Source: Microvirga lenta (GTDB taxonomy: Bacteria > Pseudomonadota > Alphaproteobacteria > Rhizobiales > Beijerinckiaceae). Taken from it: DNA of 64,000 nucleotides. Location: positions 62,001-126,000 of the forward strand of contig NZ_JAJBBR010000001.1 of NCBI RefSeq assembly GCF_020532555.1, in the 5' to 3' direction. The translations under genes were made by a program, and so were the position numbers. Below are positions 8,908-17,387 of this stretch, one piece after another; position 1 is the stretch's first letter, and the number at the start of each line of letters is the position of its first letter. Under the pieces are notes generated by a model. The model was not told the DNA's origin, did no database searches, and was given only the letters and a program-made list of their open reading frames with translations.

Positions 8908-9942
8908 TCAGTGCCGGTTGGGCTGGGCAACGCCTGCGGGCCGGTCGGAGAGCGGTTCATCCGACGGGGTCGGAACGTCGGCGGGGATCAGTTCTTCCCG
9001 CTTCAACTCCTCCCAGAGAGCATGTGGTATCTGCGCGGCCATCAGCCGGGCATTCTCGCGCACCTTATCCGCATGCTTGGCGCCGGGGATGATGGCGGCG
9101 ACCACAGGATGCGCAGCGCAGAACCGAAGCGCGGCCGACCGCAGATCGACGCCATGGCGGGCACAGACCTCCGCCAGCCGATCGCGCTTCCGGACCATCT
9201 CGGCCGGCGCCTCCCGGTATTCGAAGTTCCGCCCTCCCGCGAGCAGACCGGAGTTATAGGGCCCGCCGACAACCACGTGCACGCTGCGCTCCGCACACAT
9301 CGGAAAAAGACGGTCCAGGGCCGGCTGGTTGAGGAGACTGTAGCGTCCAGCTAGAAGGAACACGTCAGGGTCCGACATCTCGAGGGCCCGTTCGCACGGT
9401 TCGGTCAGATTGACCCCCATGCCCCATCCCTTGATGACGCCCTCGTCGCGGAGGCGAATGAGGGCCTTGGCAGCGCCGTTCATCGCCACCTCGAACAACT
9501 CCTCCCACGCGCTGCCATGGTGGTCGGCGGCAAGATCGTGAATGTAGACTATGTCGATCTGCGCAAGGCCGAGACGCTGATAGCTGTCCTCGACCGAGCG
9601 CATCGTCCCGTCATAGGTGTAATCGTATTCGCCCCGGAACGGCAGTCCCTTGACGAAGGGCGGGTTCTCCGGCGCACGGGGATCGGGATGCATGATCCGG
9701 CCGACCTTCGTCGACAGGACGAACTCCTCGCGAGGATAGCGGCGCAGCACATTGCCGAAGCGGTGCTCGGACAGGCCGCTGCCGTAATGCGGCGCGGTGT
9801 CGAAGTGGCGCACTCCCGTGTCCCAGGCGGCGACGAGTGCGGCTTCCGCCGCTTCCTCAGACACCTCATCGAACATGTTGCCGAGCGGGGCCCCACCGAA
9901 GCCGAGGGGGCCAGGAGGCGCAAAGTGAGACTGGGACATCAT
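8908..9942 (-). CDS. Aldo/keto reductase
   Basis: A 344-residue aldo/keto reductase of the pyridoxal 4-dehydrogenase / L-fucose dehydrogenase-like group. The catalytic tetrad is readable: Asp and Tyr in FDTAPHYGSGLSE, Lys in STKVGRI, His in IVYIHDL; the NADP-binding end is AAIIPGAKHADKV. The ATG pair at 9942/9939 follows ggaagga. It converges on the aldehyde dehydrogenase terminator and stands as a single transcription unit. The true substrate (sugar, pyridoxal or other aldehyde) cannot be assigned. Confidence 0.85.
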   Translation of the reverse strand: MMSQSHFAPPGPLGFGGAPLGNMFDEVSEEAAEAALVAAWDTGVRHFDTAPHYGSGLSEHRFGNVLRRYPREEFVLSTKVGRIMHPDPRAPENPPFVKGLPFRGEYDYTYDGTMRSVEDSYQRLGLAQIDIVYIHDLAADHHGSAWEELFEVAMNGAAKALIRLRDEGVIKGWGMGVNLTEPCERALEMSDPDVFLLAGRYSLLNQPALDRLFPMCAERSVHVVVGGPYNSGLLAGGRNFEYREAPAEMVRKRDRLAEVCARHGVDLRSAALRFCAAHPVVAAIIPGAKHADKVRENARLMAAQIPHALWEELKREELIPADVPTPSDEPLSDRPAGVAQPNRH

Positions 9943-10023
9943 CTTCCTTCCGATCCAAGACAGGGGCGACGGTACGAACCAAATTAGCGCACCTGTTCGC
10001 GTGAACGACCGAATTCGGCACAA

Positions 10024-10420
10024 AAGCGCAAATTTCAGAAATGTCCGCCCGTACCGTGAGCGGTCGTTCCGCCCAAGGGCCAGTCCGGTGAGGTGGCTTC
10101 GCTCAAATGGGCAGGGCGAGGCGATGTAGGTCCGCGGGCACGTGCAGCGTGCAGGTCTCCTGCAGCGCCCATTGCTCCCAGCCGGTCGCCAACACGAAGC
10201 GGATGTTGCTGTCCAGCATTTCGAGGATCGATCGATCTCAGATCATATCGGGTGCCCGGCAGCATGAGGCAGAAGGGGCGCAACAGGCTGATGGATGGCA
10301 TTCGGCAGTGCGCAGACGCCTTCATGCCATTTCCGCAACAATCTCCCACGCTCCATTCACCTACGGCGTATCTCGATCCTGCTGTCATAATCCGTCAGCA
10401 TCCCGTGCTAAGGTCGGTGC
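10024..10420. other. Intergenic region with a short leftward ORF (10103-10219)
   Basis: Nearly 400 bp between the divergent reductase and the YafY-type regulator. A 38-codon leftward frame at 10103-10219 (ends LHRLALPI) reads like the C-terminus of a lost protein, but no family can be named and it may be chance. No other signal is convincing. Confidence 0.3.
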
Positions 10421-11161
10421 ATGTCACGCGCCGAACGCCTCTTCGATCTCTTGCAGATTCTCCGCCGTCACCGCCGCCCGGTGAGCGGAGCGGTGCTGGC
10501 GCGGGAGGCGGGGATTTCGCTGCGCACGCTCTACCGGGACATCGCCACGCTCCAGGCCATGGGCGCGCAGATCGAGGGTGAGCCGGGGCTCGGCTATGTG
10601 CTGAAACCCGGTTTCCTGCTCCCTCCCCTGATGTTCTCCCCCCAGGAGATCGAGGCGCTGGCGCTCGGCCTCCAATGGGTCGGGCGGCGCACCGACGAGG
10701 AGATGGGACAGGCGGCCCGCAACGCTATGGCCAAAATCGCGGCGGTTCTTCCCGCCGATCTGCGCGAGCGCATGGAGGACGACGCCATGGTCGTGGGTGA
10801 CGGCTGGGATCGGCCGCAGGTGGTCGATCTCGCGCTTCTGCGGCGCGCTCTGAACGAGGGACGAACGCTCGCCCTCACCTACACCGACGAGAAAGGCGCG
10901 CGCTCCGAGCGGATCGTCTGGCCCGTGTCGCTCGGCTTCTTCGAATCGACCCGCGTGCTGGTGGCCTGGTGCGAGTTGCGTGAGGGCTTCCGGCATTTCC
11001 GCGCCGACCGGATCGAGGCGGCGGAGATCCTGCCCGCGCGCATGCCCCGGCCGCGCCGGCAGCTCATGAAGGAATGGCGGCAAACGCTGCTGTCAGAATC
11101 TGACAGTGGCGTGCGCTATCACGTCTCCCGTTCACACCACACCAGGGAGACACCCCCATGA
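10421..11161 (+). CDS. YafY-family HTH-WYL transcriptional regulator
   Basis: A 246-residue regulator with an N-terminal HTH_11 winged helix (residues about 5-60: LFDLLQILRRHRRPVSGAVL ... RTLYRDIATLQ) and a WYL domain (about 135-210, TLALTYTDEKGARSERIVWP ... RVLVAWCELREGFRHFRADRI). YafY/DeoR-like WYL proteins sense ligands or nucleic acids and typically control the adjacent gene. Its stop overlaps the start of the glutathione S-transferase gene by 4 bp, so the two are translationally coupled. Confidence 0.88.
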   Translation: MSRAERLFDLLQILRRHRRPVSGAVLAREAGISLRTLYRDIATLQAMGAQIEGEPGLGYVLKPGFLLPPLMFSPQEIEALALGLQWVGRRTDEEMGQAARNAMAKIAAVLPADLRERMEDDAMVVGDGWDRPQVVDLALLRRALNEGRTLALTYTDEKGARSERIVWPVSLGFFESTRVLVAWCELREGFRHFRADRIEAAEILPARMPRPRRQLMKEWRQTLLSESDSGVRYHVSRSHHTRETPP

Positions 11162-11805
11162 GCCAGGACACCAAGGCCGCAGACCTCGTCTTCTATACCA
11201 ATCCGCAATCGCGCGGGAACATCGTGCACTGGATGCTGGAGGAGATCGGCCGTCCCTACACCCTCGAGGTGCTGGATTTCACCACCACGATGAAGGCGCC
11301 GGAGTACCTCGCCGTCAATCCCATGGGCAAGGTGCCGGCGATCCGGCACGGCGGGACCGTCGTGACGGAGGCCGCCGCCATCTGCGCCTATCTGGCCGAC
11401 GCCTTCCCCGAGGCGGGCCTCGCGCCGGAGCCAAAACATCGTGGGGATTACTACCGTTGGCTCTTCTTCACCGCCGCTTGCCTGGAGCCTGCCGCCTCCA
11501 ACCACGCGTCCGGCTGGAATCCGTCGCCCGATCAGGAAATGAGCTTCGGCTACGGCTCCTATGCCCGCGTACTCGACACGCTCTCCGCCTGGCTCGAGCG
11601 ACGCACCTATGTGGCGGGCGACCGCTTCACGGCCGCCGATGTCTTCCTCGCGAGCCACCTGCAATGGGGCATGATGACGGGCCTGATCGAGAAGCGTCCT
11701 GTGTTCCAGGCGTATAGCGAGCGACATGCCAATCGCCCTGCCGCAAAGCGGGCAGACGAGCAAGCCGAGAAGTTGACGGCACAGCAGGCCTGGAAGGCGG
11801 CGTGA
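11158..11805 (+). CDS. Glutathione S-transferase
   Basis: A 215-residue protein with the N-terminal thioredoxin-like GST domain (LVFYTNPQSRGNIVHWMLEE; the NPMGKVPAI cis-Pro loop and ETAA-like TEAAAICAYLAD) and a helical C-terminal domain ending with GDRFTAADVFLASHLQW. Conjugates or reduces substrates with glutathione in the cytoplasm. It overlaps the upstream WYL regulator (ATGA), which probably regulates it. Confidence 0.9.
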   Translation: MSQDTKAADLVFYTNPQSRGNIVHWMLEEIGRPYTLEVLDFTTTMKAPEYLAVNPMGKVPAIRHGGTVVTEAAAICAYLADAFPEAGLAPEPKHRGDYYRWLFFTAACLEPAASNHASGWNPSPDQEMSFGYGSYARVLDTLSAWLERRTYVAGDRFTAADVFLASHLQWGMMTGLIEKRPVFQAYSERHANRPAAKRADEQAEKLTAQQAWKAA

Positions 11806-11957
11806 GAGCCACCCCTCACTGAAGCTTCAGGGTCGGAACCCACACGAGCCGGAAGTGGAGCACCTGAACGTCTCCCGGGGCAGGCAGCGATGATCGCCTG
11901 CCCTTCGTGAACGTCCGGAGCTCCTCTCCAGAGCGAGCGGCACACGGCCCTGCTGGG

Positions 11958-11986
11958 TTGACACTCCGCATATCATGCAACATCAA
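11958..11986 (+). promoter_or_regulatory. Candidate promoter of the Rrf2 regulator
   Basis: A consensus -35 TTGACA at 11958-11963, a 17-bp spacer and a weak -10 CATCAA at 11981-11986, followed 7 bp later by the Rrf2 ATG. The very short leader means the -10 assignment is uncertain. Confidence 0.4.
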
Positions 11987-11993
11987 TAGTTAC

Positions 11994-12461
11994 ATGAAAC
12001 GCGATAGCCGCCTCTCCGGCATCCTGCACGTCCTCCTCCACATGGCCGAGGAGAAGGATCCCGTCACATCGGAGCACCTCGCCAAGGCGATGCGGACCAA
12101 CCCTGTCGTCATTCGGCGCATCATGGCCGGACTGCGCCAGAAGGGTTTCGTGCGCTCCGAGAAAGGGCATGGCGGCGGCTGGAGGATCGCCCGTGATCTT
12201 TCGACGGTGACGCTCCGCGACATCTACGAAGCGATTGGCTCGCCCGACATCTTCGCCATCGGGAACAGAACGGAAGCGCCGGGCTGTCTTGTGGAGCAGT
12301 CGGTGAATGCGGCGATGGACGATGCCTTCGACAAGGCGGAAACCTTGCTACTCGAACGGTTCGGAAAGGTCACGCTGGCCGCGCTCAGCGCGGACTTTCA
12401 TGCCCGCAAGACCCAGCGGGCCAATCAATGCGAATTCGAGGATCGGACTCATGTATCATGA
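11994..12461 (+). CDS. Rrf2-family transcriptional regulator
   Basis: A 155-residue winged-helix protein of the Rrf2 family (MKRDSRLSGILHVLLHMAEE, then the wing GFVRSEKGHGGGWRIAR). One Cys (GCLVEQSVN, residue about 100) stands where cysteine clusters of Fe-S Rrf2 members lie, but the three-Cys cluster is not complete, so redox or cofactor-free sensing is more likely than a 4Fe/2Fe-2S cluster. Start chosen at 11994; the frame is open upstream but without similarity. The stop overlaps the methyltransferase start, indicating an operon. Confidence 0.85.
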   Translation: MKRDSRLSGILHVLLHMAEEKDPVTSEHLAKAMRTNPVVIRRIMAGLRQKGFVRSEKGHGGGWRIARDLSTVTLRDIYEAIGSPDIFAIGNRTEAPGCLVEQSVNAAMDDAFDKAETLLLERFGKVTLAALSADFHARKTQRANQCEFEDRTHVS

Positions 12462-13128
12462 TGCGTTCTCTGATCCCCAGGCAGTTGCACGCTATGCCGA
12501 AGGGCCGCCACGGATGGTGCCCGGCTTTGCCGATATGCAACGAATGGCCATGATTCTCCTCGCAGAACGTGCCCCGGATGATGCGCAGGTGCTCGTCCTC
12601 GGCGCTGGAGGCGGCCTCGAAATCAAGGCGTTCGCCGAAGTTCAGCCTTGCTGGTCATTCGTTGGGATAGATCCGTCCGCTGCGATGCTGGACCTGGCGC
12701 GGGTGACCCTCGGCAACCTCGCGGGGCGTGCGCAATTGCACCAAGGGCTCATCGGCGGCGCGCCGGAAGGCCCGTTCGATGCCGGGACCTGCATTCTGAC
12801 CCTGCACTTCATAGAGCGCGAGGAGCGCCTGCGAACGCTCAAGGAGGTGCGGCGGCGCTTGAGACCCGGCGCGCCCTTCGTGGTCGCCCACTTCAGCTTC
12901 CCGCAGGGGGCTCACGAACGCGACCTCTGGCTCACGCGATATGCCGCCTTCGCGATCGCTTCCGGCATCGAGCCTTCCATGGCGAAGAATGCGCAAGCTG
13001 GGATCAGCGCCTGCTTGCCGATCCTTGCGCCCGAGGACGACGAGCAACTCCTGCGGGATGCCGGGTTCGATGGGATCAGCCTTTTCTACATGGGCTTCGC
13101 GTTCCGCGGCTGGGTCGCTTACGCCTGA
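12451..13128 (+). CDS. Class I SAM-dependent methyltransferase
   Basis: A 225-residue methyltransferase; the SAM motif I is VLVLGAGGGLEIKAFAE (residues about 46-62), followed by FVGIDPSAAMLDLAR (acidic motif II) and FDAGTCILTLHFIER. The ATG at 12451 overlaps the Rrf2 gene by 11 bp and has no separate promoter. Small-molecule methylation in the cytoplasm, substrate unknown; the Rrf2 gene likely controls it. Confidence 0.85.
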   Translation: MYHDAFSDPQAVARYAEGPPRMVPGFADMQRMAMILLAERAPDDAQVLVLGAGGGLEIKAFAEVQPCWSFVGIDPSAAMLDLARVTLGNLAGRAQLHQGLIGGAPEGPFDAGTCILTLHFIEREERLRTLKEVRRRLRPGAPFVVAHFSFPQGAHERDLWLTRYAAFAIASGIEPSMAKNAQAGISACLPILAPEDDEQLLRDAGFDGISLFYMGFAFRGWVAYA

Positions 13129-13549
13129 TCGCTGCTTCCGCTTGGGGTCGGACCTTCATGTTCCGACGGCCAAAGGAACTTCGGCTCCACGGCACCGGAG
13201 TGGTATTTGGGTTACGGACTGATCGGTCCAGCATAATCTTGTCGCAGGCACCCTATGCCCTCCGGACGGGGCAATCCGGCTGAAGGTCGCCTGCGGGTCA
13301 GGGACAGCCCTTGAGCGCAGCTGTGATAAAGTCCGCTCAGCGCAACTCATAAGCCATTGAAAAGATTGGTGGGCCCGGCAGGACTCGAACCTGCAACCAG
13401 ACCGTTATGAGCGCCTTGCTTCAACGTGAAAGCCTTGGAGCGCAAGTGTTTGTGAAAACGACAATCGGCAAAAGTCTCGTTTTGTTCACGGCGTATCGTT
13501 GCCGTTTCATTGCCGTAGCGACCGCCCCTCTCATGGCTCGGAGGGTGGC
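13129..13549. other. Chromosome-prophage junction region
   Basis: About 420 bp without a supported gene. The only clear element is the tRNA 3' half at 13367-13411. To its right the sequence changes to phage-derived remnants. Confidence 0.5.
13367..13411 (-). other. 3' half of a CAU-anticodon tRNA; probable prophage attachment site (attL)
   Basis: On the minus strand: anticodon loop CTCATAA (anticodon CAT), the 3' anticodon strand CGGTC, variable loop, T-arm GCAGG-TTCGAGT-CCTGC, acceptor 3' strand CGGGCCC, discriminator A and CCA. The bases 5' of the loop (reading AGGCG) cannot pair with CGGTC, and no D-arm or acceptor 5' strand follows, so the tRNA is cut at the anticodon. This is the leftover 3' end expected when a phage integrates in a tRNA gene and restores it with its own copy at the far end. 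Elongator Met or Ile(k2CAU) identity is undecided. Confidence 0.75.
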
Positions 13550-13913
13550 ATGAGGGGGCTTGTCTGTGGCGGTCGGGGCTTTCGCGATAGGTCAGCGGTC
13601 AATGCGATCCTGGGCATGTATCGGAACACTGCAGCAACTATCATCCCGGGCGGGGCATCTGGATCCGGTAGCGTCGTCTTCGATTGGACGAGCGAGAATG
13701 GCTTCGATCCGCAGTCAACCGATGCTGAACGTGGGCAAGCCTCACGTGGTGATCGCCTTCCCTGGCGGGCGTGGCACTGCCGACATAGTGCGGCAGGCCA
13801 AGGCGGCCGGGATCAAGGTGCCGGAAGCCCCGCCCCTTTCCCTCTCCCAAGGGGCTAAGGAGCTGGAGGATGAGCGAAGCCGCACAGCTTACAGCCAAGC
13901 TGTTGACTCTTAA
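13550..13913 (+). pseudogene. SLOG/DUF2493-family protein, frameshifted remnant
   Basis: The first frame from ATG 13550 reads MRGLVCGGRGFRDRS, the typical N-terminus of DUF2493 (YspA-like SLOG, nucleotide-binding Rossmannoid), then PGGASGSGS in place of the second motif. The central segment with the RNQRML motif is partly deleted and the frame shifts near 13700; the other frame then gives the C-terminal half SIRSQPMLNVGKPHVVIAFP and GGRGTADIVRQAKAAGIKV. Both halves are recognisable, so this is a broken gene at the decayed end of the prophage. Confidence 0.75.
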
Positions 13914-14119
13914 GAAATGATTCATGATTATGTTCGGTGGCGCCGAATCGATCGGCGCTTACGGAAAAGCCGGGTCTGACCACCCGGCTTCCGTATCCAC
14001 CCACAGACCCTCGGACAGGGACCAATTGATGGAGGAGTGGTATAGCTTGTACCCGTGAACGTACGCATTTTGCGTACTCTGTCAACTCGCCTGAGGGTCA
14101 CTTTTTGGAGACTCTCCTA

Positions 14120-14329
14120 ATGGCGAACGACAATACCCGCCCCCACAAGGCCTACCTCACCTTCGAAGAAGCCGTCGAGGTGTGGCCCCGCTACTGGAAC
14201 GGGGAATATCAGCACCTGATCGCTGCCGACTACGGGGTTAACCCGGGTCGCGTCAACGAAGTGGTCAAGGAGCGCAAGCACATCGGCAGCCGCGAGGTCG
14301 CCATGAAGCGCTACGGGCGCGCTGCCTAA
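14120..14329 (+). CDS. Small HTH-like conserved protein
   Basis: A 69-residue protein with a central helix-turn-helix-like part (IAADYGVNPGRVNEVVKER). Similar short proteins with this motif are common in rhizobial genomes and prophages, as I recall them. ATG 14120 is preceded by GGAG at a 9-nt gap; the frame is also open from a TTG at 14105 that lies inside that SD. A DNA-binding role is inferred. Confidence 0.7.
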   Translation: MANDNTRPHKAYLTFEEAVEVWPRYWNGEYQHLIAADYGVNPGRVNEVVKERKHIGSREVAMKRYGRAA

Positions 14330-14438
14330 GAAATAGGAGGGCGGTCTTCGGATCGCCCTTTCTTTCACATCCTTTCCCATCCTACAAAAATTGGTCTTGC
14401 TCTCCAGGCGCGATCTGCCTCCGAGAAACCTCATGTTC

Positions 14439-15308
14439 ATGACGAATCAGATCTTAGATTTTACCCAGTACGATCTACGGGCGCTTATTGAGGCTGACTT
14501 CGGCCCCCTACCCACGACCACGAAACTTGCTGACGCTGAACTCGATTGGCTGCACTTCCAGGCCCGCACCGTTCCGATGCGCCCGCGACGCGTGATCGTT
14601 TCGACCGAGGCGGAAAGCTTCCGGGCAACTCACCCCACCATCACAACACTAGAAAGAAAGTTGCGAGTTGGTGAAGATGTTCGTCCTTGGCTGAGCAATA
14701 GCGCACGGACCCGTCAGGCGGATCCTCGCGCAGACATGCTCTTCAATGATTGGCAGATCATACATTTCCACCTCAGCGACGAGTTCGGGACGCAAGACGC
14801 TGTAAAGAGGACTGGGCCTCTTCTTTTCGCATATTTGAGTGCTGATCACGTCGTGTTTCTGACCGTGAAACCTCACAAGAATTCCTTCGCTTTGCAAGAG
14901 TACCTGCGGATCCTCCTTAGAACCAATCCGCAAGACATGGAGAGCGTGGAAATCAAGGGGATTAATGGACTTGCACACGTCCTCTCGGATGAAGACATCT
15001 TCAACATGAGAAAAAACGGTGTAAACACATTCATCGAGATTGGCGGCCGCTTCTTTGCTGCACCTGGCCAAGGTGTCGTGGCATCAAAGCATGCCCTTCG
15101 GCTGTCCCGTTTTCGGGACATGTTCCATTTGATGATCGAAGAAACGAAGAGTTTGCTTCGTCAGGGTCATTGGCCTGAGGCTCAAACGCCTGCACCTCTG
15201 ATGACGACGACACAAGTCCAAATCGGCCTGAAGTTCTCAGAGGGTGTACTCACTACATGTGACAAGCTGCGCGGTATCAACTTCTTGTCGATGAAGCCGC
15301 TGGAGTAG
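14439..15308 (+). CDS. Hypothetical protein, 289 residues
   Basis: I do not recognise a named family. Visible features: an N-terminal segment rich in basic residues, the central motif DWQIIHFHLS (residues about 107-116) followed by a beta-rich stretch PLLFAYLSADHVVFLTVKPH and LQEYLRILLRTNPQ, an arrangement I associate with small RNase-like or effector domains in alphaproteobacterial accessory regions. The start is either 14433 or 14439. It directly precedes, in the same frame, the truncated gene at 15309, so its own C-terminus may result from a deletion junction. Confidence 0.55.
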   Translation: MTNQILDFTQYDLRALIEADFGPLPTTTKLADAELDWLHFQARTVPMRPRRVIVSTEAESFRATHPTITTLERKLRVGEDVRPWLSNSARTRQADPRADMLFNDWQIIHFHLSDEFGTQDAVKRTGPLLFAYLSADHVVFLTVKPHKNSFALQEYLRILLRTNPQDMESVEIKGINGLAHVLSDEDIFNMRKNGVNTFIEIGGRFFAAPGQGVVASKHALRLSRFRDMFHLMIEETKSLLRQGHWPEAQTPAPLMTTTQVQIGLKFSEGVLTTCDKLRGINFLSMKPLE

Positions 15309-15556
15309 GCCGCTGCCAAGACACCAACGTCATCTCTGAGATCACCGGCCAGCACATCAGCACCTGGTCTGACGAATGGCAGCACGAATGTGAAGCCGGC
15401 ACCGTTCTCGCCATGTCGAAGGCCGAACGGGACGCTTTCTTCAACGGGTCTATCGATCAAGAAGGTAAGCGGAAGGGGCACGGCATCATCGCCATCGGCG
15501 GGCAGGCGGCGGCCGAAAAGCTCCGGGGCTACATGGAGAAGATCCTAGAGGCTTGA
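15309..15556 (+). pseudogene. Truncated conserved hypothetical protein (C-terminal part)
   Basis: Immediately after the TAG at 15306, the same frame stays open for 82 codons and reads like protein: HISTWSDEWQHECEAGTVLA, MSKAERDAFFNG, GGQAAAEKLRGYMEKILEA. The W-S-x-E-W-x-H-E-C-E motif followed by a MSxAxRDxFF helix is familiar from short rhizobial phage proteins. There is no start codon before the conserved part, so the N-terminus has been lost, probably by the deletion that ended the preceding ORF. Translation from the internal ATG at 15414 would lack the motif. Confidence 0.55.
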
Positions 15557-16207
15557 GCCCGCAAGGCCTAATCCGGCAACAACCCTTTAAAGGCCAGCGG
15601 CAACCATCGGCTCATAAAGAAAAAGCGCCCCCGCGTGGGAGCGCTCTAGGTCCCAGCCATAATAAGGGGCAGAAATGGACTGGAGAGTGCAATAACGCAC
15701 CTTCTTCTGACTTGTTCCTACTTCACCAAGAAATCTTTTGCCGGCCCCTGCCGCATTGCTGTCAAGGTTGGTTTCTAACTCGGTTCCGTCCGTGGGGCAG
15801 AAACGGGCCGGGGCCGCGTCTAGGTCTATCTCAAGGACCAGGCGCGGCCTTCCCATTGCTGCCGCGTTCGGCCTAAGCGCGAACAATTGACGAGCCGCCG
15901 CAGTGGCGCTCAGCAGTCCATTTTCGAGAACAAGTCGGCACCCGACCCCTTGGGTAATGCGAGCAACTCGTCAGAGGAGCGATGTCAACTGTCAAGGCAA
16001 GCCTGCCAGACGCTGCTTTTTGACAGGCATCTATCGGGATCAGCTGGCCCGTACTCTTTCTGAAGGACTTGAAGAACATCTCCTTCGCCTTGAGGCGTAT
16101 AATGCATGAAATTCGGTACGCTTGCGAACCGAATCCCTGCGCCCCCTATATCGAACCCTCGTATTGGCATGCACCCTTCCAAAGGTCATATCAGGGAGGG
16201 TTAAATA
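15557..16207. other. 650 bp without a supported gene
   Basis: Contains the leftward terminator at 15617-15646. Overlapping frames on both strands (for example 15587-15886 leftward) run through this hairpin and show no family features. A TATAAT at about 16099-16104 may be a promoter for the small membrane protein at 16208, but no -35 fits. Confidence 0.3.
15617..15646 (-). terminator. Rho-independent terminator, leftward
   Basis: Read leftward: AGCGCTCCC-ACGC-GGGGGCGCT followed by TTTTTC. The gene it would end, to its right, is not identifiable; it may close the leftward lysis operon or a lost gene. Confidence 0.7.
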
Positions 16208-16390
16208 ATGAACGAAACAGTTGGCGCTGTAGCGATCTGCATTGGCGTTGTGATGTTTCTTCTAGCACGCCCCCGCAAAGGCGAAGATGTTCGTCCTTTC
16301 GTAGATAATGCGTTTGTGTTCGCCGTTTATCCTGCCGCTATACTGCTCTTTCTCGCACTGGGGGCGATGCTTATTCTCGCTGGCGCGTGA
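16208..16390 (+). CDS. Small membrane protein, two predicted helices
   Basis: A 60-residue protein with two hydrophobic segments (residues about 5-20 and 34-58) separated by a charged loop PRKGEDVRPF. ATG 16208 has a strong SD (GGAGGG, 7-nt gap). No family is recognised. It belongs to a scatter of very small rightward membrane proteins in this prophage and may be a lysogenic-conversion gene. Confidence 0.65.
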   Translation: MNETVGAVAICIGVVMFLLARPRKGEDVRPFVDNAFVFAVYPAAILLFLALGAMLILAGA

Positions 16391-16408
16391 GAAAATCGCT
16401 CCTTCGTG

Positions 16409-16636
16409 CTAGCTGTGCATCTTGATATGGAAATGCGTCCGATCCCCGGTGATCATCTCGGCCATGTCATCGATCCGGCTGATGATGTCGTTTGCAACGA
16501 GCTTGTCGGGCGTTCCATACGGGATCCGGGACTGGCATAGCGTCTGCCTCGCCTCGCCGAGCTTCTTCAGGATCTCCGGGCCTTCGACTTTGCGAAAAAG
16601 CTCAACCGGAAGGGGCTTGTTGGCGCGACGACTCAT
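16409..16636 (-). CDS. Hypothetical protein, 75 residues
   Basis: ATG 16636 (MSRRANKPLPVELF) is preceded by GGAGAG. The protein is polar, with helices LFRKVEGPEILKKLGEARQ and ISRIDDMAEMITGDRTHFH; no membrane segment or known motif. Convergent with the small membrane protein at 16208-16390 (18 bp between stops). Confidence 0.6.
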   Translation of the reverse strand: MSRRANKPLPVELFRKVEGPEILKKLGEARQTLCQSRIPYGTPDKLVANDIISRIDDMAEMITGDRTHFHIKMHS

Positions 16637-16800
16637 GCAATGCTCTCCTAGAATGAGAACATATTGAGAACATGATGCGGGGAGAGTCAACCACTGCTCC
16701 TAAAGGGCTACCACTCAGGGCCATCGTCTCAAGACTTCAGGTCGTTGCGCTCTAACATTGCGACAGCTATGGTTGAGTTCGAGTCGAAGAGGACTGCGAT

Positions 16801-16968
16801 ATGAGCAACCGCAAGTCAGACGATAAGCGTGACGGCTCTCCGCCCGGGCTAGAGGAAGCCGAAGCAAGACTCATTCTGGACCACGTGCGTGTGATGCTGG
16901 CGCGGCTGAAATCTCGTTCCATAGGACAGCGCCGCAGCGATGATCAATCACAGTTGGTCCGTCTGTAG
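16801..16968 (+). CDS. Hypothetical small protein, 55 residues
   Basis: An open frame of 55 codons starting MSNRKSDDKRDGSPPG with an AGAGG SD 7 nt upstream; the C-terminal half is an amphipathic basic helix (ARLILDHVRVMLARLKSRS). No family recognised. It converges with the DUF6894-like gene 5 bp away. Confidence 0.5.
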   Translation: MSNRKSDDKRDGSPPGLEEAEARLILDHVRVMLARLKSRSIGQRRSDDQSQLVRL

Positions 16969-16973
16969 CTCCC

Positions 16974-17201
16974 TTACTGTAGAGGTACGTCCAGGGGCAG
17001 CGATAAGATGAGGTTGCCCTGGGAGTCCACCACCATCAGCTGCCACCCCTGCCAATCTTCAGGGGAGTGATCGCTTTCTCCCCGTAGCTCATATATTGCC
17101 TTGAGCGCTTGTTGTTGCGCCACCTCAACATCCGAGACTTCAATACCAGTATCATCCAAGATCTGTTCATCGCTGCTCACCAGATGAAAGTAGCAGCGCA
17201 T
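16974..17201 (-). CDS. DUF6894-like small protein
   Basis: Seventy-five residues starting MRCYFHLVSS, with ILDDTGIEVSDVEVAQQQAL and ending QLMVVDSQGNLILSLPLDV. This is the pattern of the DUF6894 family common in Rhizobiales (R-x-Y/F-F-x-x, D-x-x-G, A-x-x-x-A, then a V-x-D-x-x-G strand). The frame is open to 17309, but the 36 extra residues are not part of the family, so I place the start at 17201. Function is unknown. Confidence 0.65.
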   Translation of the reverse strand: MRCYFHLVSSDEQILDDTGIEVSDVEVAQQQALKAIYELRGESDHSPEDWQGWQLMVVDSQGNLILSLPLDVPLQ

Positions 17202-17387
17202 TCCTAGGTAACCTCGTGCCAATGCGTTCAGCGACGAAACCTCAACGAGAGGATCGATCGCGCCCCAATCTGGGCTATTATAGTGCAAAGGCGCAAGACG
17301 AGTTTTCATTTTTGCAGCCAGTTTTGAGCTTTTCCAATGTGGCGAAGCATCGTGGTTCCAGCGTAATCTAAATCACGAGCGCAGCGC

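Noticed and set aside
13550..13913. Intact DprA or SLOG gene
   Set aside because: The two halves are in different frames and the middle motif is missing.
15587..15886. 99-residue leftward ORF with CPTDGTEL
   Set aside because: A Rho-independent terminator lies inside its 3' end and nothing else supports it.
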